A stretch of 64,000 bases of DNA from Terebella lapidaria (taxonomy: Eukaryota > Annelida > Polychaeta > Terebellida > Terebellidae), in assembly GCA_949152475.1 (NCBI GenBank), contig OX424555.1, forward strand, positions 18,866,868-18,930,867. Reading direction: 5' to 3'. The stretch's first letter is position 1. Each line of letters opens with the position of its first letter. The position numbers were made by a program, and so were the translations under genes. Under the pieces are notes generated by a model, which was given only the letters and a program-made list of their open reading frames with translations, was not told the DNA's origin and searched no databases. Below are positions 56,700-64,000 of the stretch, one piece after another.

Positions 56700-59260
56700 C
56701 ACCCAATATTTCATGTGATTACTGCGTGGACTGAGTATCAGAAGCCATGGTTAAAATAAAAATATGTGTGGGTCATAAAAGGATATCACGCTTATGAATA
56801 AAGACTGCGCTTTACGGGAGAATTGATGTACGTTGAGCAAGAAGAAAATATCCAATATGATAAAAAAATCCTTCGTGGTCTTCTAATCATGTCTTCTTCG
56901 CGTCGTGAGACATGTCCAAGCAAACCTGTGGCACGGACGCGGGGCACGGAACGACTGCGACTGTAATTTTAGTCGCTTTTGTGCTTTTATAACATTACTA
57001 AAAATTAACTGTAGTATTGCACTACTAAAGTTGAATGGTACATATGAAAGAGACCTAAGTCCTCAAAAGGTATTTTGTGTCCCATATATATAATATGTAA
57101 CTTTCAGCTATGTCTCTTCAGCTCCGTTGTCTCTGCACCATCACGGTCTTTCAGGTTACATAACAGTTCAACATATGGCGTCAGCCAATTCATTGTGATA
57201 GACCTTGATTGAATTATATATAAGTATAACTAACGTACGTGTATCGACATCCATGCATGTATAGTGCCTACGTTTACAGTAGAAATCTACCTCAACTGAG
57301 GATTTTCTTCGTCTTTGACATACACTCTCTCGATTTGCTGGCACACTTTAAAGATCAAATACTTAGGCCTACATAGTTAAATATTGACAGGTTGGTGTAC
57401 AATAGGATCCTCTATTAGTTTATTTATGTGTTTATATTATATTTACAGTATATTGATCAAGATGAATCATATATTCTAGGAAGGTTATGTACTGTACATG
57501 TAATATTACCACAAATTGTGTTCGTCTGTTTATTTGGTTGGACAGATTAATGAGACGCATCTGAGAATGCATGCCTTTGTCACCAGGCCTACACATTTAC
57601 GACTGGCTCTGTATGCCGTCATTTGCCCGCTTCACAACTACAACACTTCAAATGTATTTGTTTAACTGATTCAACTTGATTTATTCCACATTGCTAGCTA
57701 CACGACTCCGTACGCTCTCTATACACTATGTATAATTCTCTATACACTACACGCTCTCTACACGCTCTCTCTACACTATGTATAACAAGTATAACGCCAT
57801 GTTTTTAGAAAAACATGGCAGAAAACCCGGCCCTTTTATATTTACATGTTTTCTATGGACTCACAATACTCAATGTCGAGTTCACATTGTAAGAAGATGT
57901 CCCATAAAACTTGGGTACACATTTTATTTCCATATGAATAAGTCATACCGATATGTATGCAGTTCATATAGAAAGTCAGACAATCAGTCACATCAAAGTA
58001 AATGATATGGGAAATTGTGTTGAAATTGTGTGCATCCTCAGCCAATTCATCTCCCCCAAGTCTATTTAGATGTACTGTATCTTTGTCAGATACCAAGATT
58101 GCTAGCCGGGCTCTGTTAAAAACATCCCACTGAATTCCAGTTCCATAAGTCGCCCCAGAACTCTGAACCTTCTAGTTTAAAATCCCGCATTACCAATATC
58201 CTCCAAACATCACTATGGGTATACACAAAGCGCCTTTATAATCTTCTTGTGAACACTTTCCGCAATCTGGTCGGGTCTAACCCCTTCCCGTAGATATGCA
58301 AGAAAATTATCGATAGGGCATAACAGCCTATCATGAATGATGCACAAAAACGAATTTCCACTCCCTTTAAATATTTATAAAAAGGTGGCAGGATTTGATG
58401 AATACGTTTAGGCCTATTACAATGAATAGATGTGTAGTTTCTGCACCCTAGGCCCCTGGGAATAATAAAATTATATAATAGGGTTCATATAAAATAGGAA
58501 AATTATGCCTTTATTAGCTAATTATTTCAACGACTGGTGTACGGTAAAAGCTCGGCTTCGTCACGGTGGTCTTGGCTATTTAATGCGGTCGCGCTTGTAA
58601 AGCAATTTTCATGCTTCACATTCATTATGCTATAGACTAAGCTCATTGCCAACAAATAATCCCCAGTGATATTCAGAGAAGTAGCCTAATAGGCCTGATA
58701 CAATGAAATCAATTCGGAAAGAGAATTTCAAACTATTGTCTGAAATGATTACAACTAATGTATCACTGTCCATCGCTGCAATACAACATATTTCTACTGG
58801 TTACGTGTTGGCGTAGTAATATAGGTAATTATAGTAATTAAACCAGGTCAGACTTATGCGAGTTCCAAGATAACTGGTAGGAGATTCGGTAATTGCACTT
58901 GCGCATACCAGCCGCAAACGAATTCAAAACAGCGCTCTCCATTGTCATGCAATTACTGTTATTAATACATTAAAGCCAGCAGTGTTCTTCGATCAGTTTA
59001 ACGGGATGTACCGGGTTTTATCGCAAATTTGCGAAACCCACACCAGTGTATGCTGAATCTAAGAGAGTCGTCCGGAGAAATCGGAAGACAGGAGATACAT
59101 AGGGTGAGGTCAACGACAATCACATATACCCGGCCCTGAGGGGCCGGGAATCATTTATAAATCACACACTATAAACTACAATGCTACGGGACCCCAAAAT
59201 GTGTGATAACCTCTTCTGTATCACCCTACTTCAAATTATTCTGTATCACTCGCTGCACAC
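56700..59260. other. Intergenic DNA without a supported gene
   Basis: About 2.5 kb of mostly AT-rich sequence. The segment 57285-57365 matches 7340-7420. A short run of CTCTCTACACG motifs lies near 57710-57780. I see no coding domain. Confidence 0.5.
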
Positions 59261-59787
59261 TAGAGCCCTGCGCGGGCTAACCCGCCCCGCGCGGGTTGTG
59301 AGTCCCGCAGCCCGCGATGCGGGGCGGGTTTTTGCCCATTCATGCGGGGCGGGGCGGGCATATTTTCCAATCTGCGGGTGCGGTGCGGGTGCGAGTAAGA
59401 GCTTTATTTTCTGCGGGCTTTTTTACTCATAGAAGCCCGCATATTATATAGGCATGTATCTTTGTTAAATAGTTGAAAGTGTAATGAATCTAGTGAATCA
59501 ATATAATATATAGTACAATATATTCATATATATGATTTTTTATGTGATTCGTAACTACTATGAATGTTCTCTATTATTTTAATAATTCAGTACACGATAT
59601 ATTTATCTGGATTACTTATATGATGCATTATCGTGTGATTTATGCTACAGCCAGTGTCTCATAAATGTGACTTGCAATACTTCGCGATTGTTGCGAGTTC
59701 TTTTTGATATATTACAAATGAATATATCCCTGCCTAGGCCGTGTTTTCACACGATTAGTTGAAAACAATCAACACTTATCTCATAAC

Positions 59788-62144
59788 TATGGTGGCTGAT
59801 AGCGTCCATCTGACAATCTCGCTCCCTCGCGGCGAGAGAGCGAAGCGAGGTAGCGAAAGAGCGATACGAGCGCTCGAGACAGCGATGCGAGGGAGCGAGA
59901 GAGCGATACGAGGATGCGAGGGAGCGAGTGAGCGATACGATATTCACATAGATCAACCTCGCTTCCTCGCATCGTTCTCTCGCTCCCTCGCACTCTCGCT
60001 ATCTCGCATCGCTCTCTCGCTCTATCGCATCGCTATCTTGCTATCTCGCATCGTTCTCTCGCTCACTCGTTCTCTCGCTCTCTCGCTCCCTCGCTCTCTC
60101 GCAATCTCGTTCTCTCGCTACCTCGCATCGCTCTATCGCTTTCTCGGTCTCTCGGTCCCTCGTTCTCTCGTTCTCTCGCTCTCTCGCTCACTCGTTCTCT
60201 CGCAATCTCGTTCTCTCGCTACCTCGTTCTCTCGCTCCCTCGCTCTCTCGCAATCTCGTTCTCTCGCTACCTCACATCGCTCTCTCGCTCTCTCGTTCTC
60301 TCGCTCACTCGTTCCTTCGTTTCCTCGTTCTCTCGCTCATATGACAGGTCACAATAAATTAATCCGTTCTAACGATAAATTTCTCGTTGTCACGGGTTTT
60401 TTTTTCTATTGTTCAGATGCTATTTTTTTTATTCGTTACCACGATATTTTTCGCGCACACGGAAAATAATCACGTCCACTCTGCTGCATTAATATTTATA
60501 CATGTATACCTACCAGTGAATATGTTCAAATATTATTTATTGCATATGGTCAAATATGATCAGTTAATTCTTTTACGGCAAAACTAATCTCCCTGTACAT
60601 ATTCAAGCGCAAAACATATGACGTTCAATACCGAAATAACGATTTATATAAATTTATATAAATTAACATGAATAGATGTTGTTGTTTTTCACCATCTATT
60701 TACCTATATACCCCGCCCCTTCCCTTCGAACAACGCACACAATAACCGATGTCAACAAATTATGATTAAAATTATCTATTGAACGTTAATCTTACAACAA
60801 TTTTGTGTCAATTGTGACAAAAACAAAGTTGTAATTGAAGTGAAAGAATATATTTCCGTTCAAATAAGATTCTGATATCGGAACTTACATGATATTTCTG
60901 TGACTACTGATATTTAATGAATATTCTGAATCTGAATTAAATATGTGAAGATTTTAATTTTAATTCTTATGTATTAATATTATAATTTCGTCGGATTACA
61001 TGTGTATTTTACAGGCCCTATATATCATATTTGTACATGGTTCAAGCATCTAGATTTCGCTAACGGCATCTACAACACATACATATAATTTGCACATGCT
61101 CCGATCCTACAGCCCAGAATATTGCGTAAGAGAGCCTGGTGAGTGGATAAGGCTCGCTACCACGTGACAGTGATATAACAATCATCGGAGGTGACTTGCA
61201 GCGGATGAAGGTGTAGACTGGGTGGAGGGGGTGAGGGTAAGGCGGCTAGTTGGAAGGTGATGGTTCACGGATGATCACTCAATACACGTACTTCAAATAA
61301 CACGATAATCATCACCGTTTATTGTGATATTATATCATAATCGAGCACGATATGGAATTGTAATTTTCGAAACAATATGGGACTCATATTGCATAATTTT
61401 ACAACTTAATCGCCTATGCATACAGTGGTTTTCAAAGAATACACTGTTAAGTAGAAACTATGATGTAAATTTCAGATCAATATCATCTATTTTATATGTC
61501 CTATTTTTATATGTCCTACAAGGAAACTGGTATGACAGGGGCGTGTCCAGGGAAGGGTGGGTACAGTCCGCACGTGCTCCTTCCCTTCCATTATTTCTGT
61601 ACTTGCCCATGAGCATTGTAATAGCACTGACCATGTCGAAAAATTTTATCAATATCATTAAAATATATACATATAAAAGTTAGCTTCGTAGATGAATGTA
61701 CATGTACATACATGGTCGTATGTATGATTATATTAGAACAAAAAAAATCTTCGTGCGAGTTCTCAAAAGTGCGTTTTATCTGTACGCTGAACTCTTCGGT
61801 TAGTTTCTGATACTGCATACCTGGTACATGAAAATTAGTTTCTGCATACGAGACAGCGAGGGAGCGAGAGAACGAGGGAGCGAGAGAGCGAGAGAGCGAG
61901 AGAACGAGAGAGAGAGAGAACGAGGGAGCGAGAGAACGAGAGAGCGATGCGAGGAAGCGAGGTTGATCTATGTGAATATCGTATCGCTCACTCGTTCTCT
62001 CGCATCGCTCTCTCGCTACCTCGCATCGCTCTCTCGTTCCCTCGCATCGCTTCCTCGTTCCCTCGCATCGCTCTTTCGCTGCCTCGCTTCGCTCTCTCGC
62101 CGCGAGGGAGCGAGATTGACGAATGGACGCTATCAGCCACCATA
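59788..62144. mobile_element. 2.36-kb foldback element with GAGCGA/TCGCTC arrays
   Basis: The ends are TATGGTGGCTGATAGCGTCC and its inverted copy at 62125-62144. CATAAC lies directly on both sides (59782-59787 and 62145-62150), a candidate 6-base target duplication. The left arm is about 560 bases and the right about 300. Both are made of CTCGCTCTCTCGCATCG-type repeats that also fold on themselves around GATATTCACATAGATCAACC. The 1.5 kb centre (60346-61844) shows no coding domain. Confidence 0.7.
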
Positions 62145-62547
62145 CATAACCATTCATCACAGACAATCGTTATAACACCCCCACTCCTCGCCCCTAATTA
62201 CCCCCACTGTGATCTCCCATTCTTGTTCCATCTGTCTCTATGCCCAGTACTCTCTCACCACAGGTCACTTAACAATAGGATGTACAGTGGTCCCTTGTAT
62301 AATCGAACATCCTGACCTTGGGGTTTAATCTTCAATCAAAATCTGACAAAAATCTGTGATAACATGAGATCAGCAGATTCGGACCAGCTGTATCCATGAT
62401 TTATATCATCAATGACAACAATAAAGAGAAATAGTTTGTAATAACAAACGTGGTTTGTTCAGTAGATTACTGGTATGGTCTACTAGATATATAGTGACTC
62501 TGGTGATGAGGCTCATTGTCATTCTTCGTCTGCTACATGAGCACATC

Positions 62548-64000
62548 ATGGCGTTATCAAGACAAGAAGTGATTTCTGGACAACTGAAGTCGGGAAATTA
62601 CAAGATACGGTCTGTTAGCGCAGGAAAATCTGATGTTTGGCGCAATTTTGGCATCGTTGTTGACAATAATGATACTGACTTGGATTATGCGGCATGTCGT
62701 CATTGTTACACCGTTTTGAGTTATGTGGGTCGGCAAACAGGAACATCGACACTCAACCGCCAGAGATGTCGCAGAACGAATGGACAAGGAACATCAGACA
62801 CTCATGTTACCCGTCCCAAGGCACAAAGTATTGCGAAGACCGACAAAGAAAAGGTATGACCAACACAATATGAATATGTGCATGCACTGCAGGTCTCTGT
62901 GTGTACGTGTAGACTAAAATACACCAATATTATGATGATCATGATGGTTATTATCAACAACAATATACATTAGCATTTTTATTTGTTATCATTGTAGGCC
63001 TAATGAATAATTTAATGCAAAATTGGTATTTAAGGTGCATAAATAATTTTCATGCTGGGATCGCAATGCTATTAAACTGCATTATTATCACAGGTGCAGA
63101 ACTAAACGTTTCCTTTTTTTCAATCAGGGCCTATTGAATTGTCACGAGTTGTATGTGGATTATGTAGTGAATTGTAAAATGATTTCAGCTATTTATTGTT
63201 CTATTTTCCAGATTCTACGATCGTCAGTGGATTTCATCTGCGATGACCTCAGGCCGTTCGAGCTCGTTGCAGGGTCTGGTTTCCTGAATCTTGTGCAAGA
63301 TCTCCTGAAGGTGCAACATTCTAACAGTCAACTGCTAGATGCCAAGGACCTGATGCCACATCCAGTCACTCTGAGTCGCAACACCACCGCACGCGCCAAT
63401 AGTGTTCGTGAGCATCTTGGAGCAGCGCTGAAGCAAGCTTTCACTCGTGGCAAAATATCATTTACCAGTGATATGTGGACAGACGACTATCGCCAGAGAT
63501 CGTTTGTGACAATAACTGCGCACTGGATTGTGGGATGGGAGCTAACGAGTCATGTCATCTGAACACAAGAGTTCGACCCAACACAAAAAAAAGACAGGAA
63601 ATAACATCAAAATGGCAATCGCATCCATATTCGACGCGTATGGTATAACACCTGCGGATTTGACCGATGCTGTCTTCACCACAGACCGTGGATCAAACAT
63701 GATCGTCGCCCTACGAGAGGACGAGCGACTGGACTGCGTTGCCCACGTGCTGAACAGAGTGCTTGCTGGCGCGTTCGACGAAAAGAAAACCTGTCCATTA
63801 TCGATCAAGAAACTGTTGGTGGCCACAAAAAGTCTTGTTCGTTATGTGAAAAAGTCCTGCTTGCAAAATATGTTAGAGAAAGGTGTTCGACAATCCTGTG
63901 ACACACGATGGAATTCGACGTACATGATGTTACAATCTGTGCTGGACCAGCATGACAACCTCAACGCTCTCTTGCTCCAACATGCGCCTTCTGAAGTGAA
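62548..64000 (+). pseudogene. hAT (Ac/ZBED-type) transposase, damaged and cut by the window edge
   Basis: Exon 62548-62853 encodes an N-terminus and a BED zinc finger (VWRNFGIVV, ACRHC, LNRQRC). A GT-AG intron (62854-63211) leads into exon 2 with LLDAKDLMPHP, FTSDMWTDDYRQRSF and VTITAHWI, the start of the catalytic core. A stop codon at 63560 and a frame change in an A-run near 63580-63590 interrupt it. The frame from 63612 continues with DAVFTTDRGSNMIVAL, LDCVAHVLNRVL and CDTRWNSTYMML to the window end. The order matches Ac-like hAT transposases. It would have acted in the nucleus on its own termini. The damage suggests it is no longer active, but it is fairly young. Confidence 0.85.

Larger units (their letters stand above)
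59261..64000 (+). mobile_element. hAT transposon, right end beyond the window
   Basis: A candidate left end TAGAGCCCTGCGCGGGCTAA at 59261 leads into a GC-rich stretch (CCCGCAGCCCGC, GGGGCGGG) typical of some hAT termini. The transposase begins at 62548 and is still open at the window edge. The foldback element at 59788-62144 lies between the candidate end and the transposase. That the end and the transposase belong together is inference. Confidence 0.5.

Noticed and set aside
59759-60469. 236-codon plus-strand open frame rich in SRSLALS repeats
   Set aside because: It is translation of CTCGCTCTCTCG simple repeats in the foldback arm; no domain, and the inverted arm gives similar frames on both strands.

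Overview
The window is nuclear DNA from an animal. Genes are sparse, split by GT-AG introns, and surrounded by transposons, foldback elements and satellites. The gene content fits a marine invertebrate: theta-class glutathione transferases, a PRRT3/4-like seven-pass membrane protein, two rhodopsin-family receptors and a C-type lectin with a galactose-binding-like domain. The lineage-specific domain mixing suggests a non-vertebrate deuterostome such as amphioxus or an acorn worm, but that placement is inference and a mollusc cannot be excluded. I see no rRNA gene, no intact tRNA gene, no CRISPR array and no bacterial sequence.

Region by region. Positions 1-1000 are a dispersed repeat block that recurs at 35240-35890. 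A four-exon theta GST gene lies at 3963-6670. Three copies of one 715-base TTAA-flanked element lie at 9710, 10898 (inverted) and 25310. From 16339 to 20880 a Helentron-like element with a hormone-response-like satellite is split by an LTR-retroelement fossil. A second theta GST gene (22398-25101) is a tandem paralogue of the first with the same exon lengths for exons 1-3. A PRRT3/4-like gene (26174-27940, minus) and a two-exon receptor (29440-30712, plus) are divergent neighbours.

From 36511 to 45456 on the minus strand lies the most striking gene. It is a type II membrane C-type lectin whose lectin fold is encoded by two half-exons, with a complete three-exon galactose-binding/F5-8C-like domain between them in matching phase-1 introns. 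Its introns hold satellites, Helentron-like elements and a Ty3/gypsy fossil. An intronless receptor (53906-54886) has had its last ~60 bases amplified into about 20 tandem copies that run past its stop codon. The right end (59261-64000) is a hAT transposon that runs off the window and appears to have been split by a 2.36-kb foldback element with a 6-base target duplication.

The genes do not form a pathway. The GST pair would act in cytosolic detoxification, and the others are membrane receptors or receptor-like proteins. The repeats are layered (MITE in LTR fossil in Helentron-like element; foldback in hAT), which gives a relative order of insertion.
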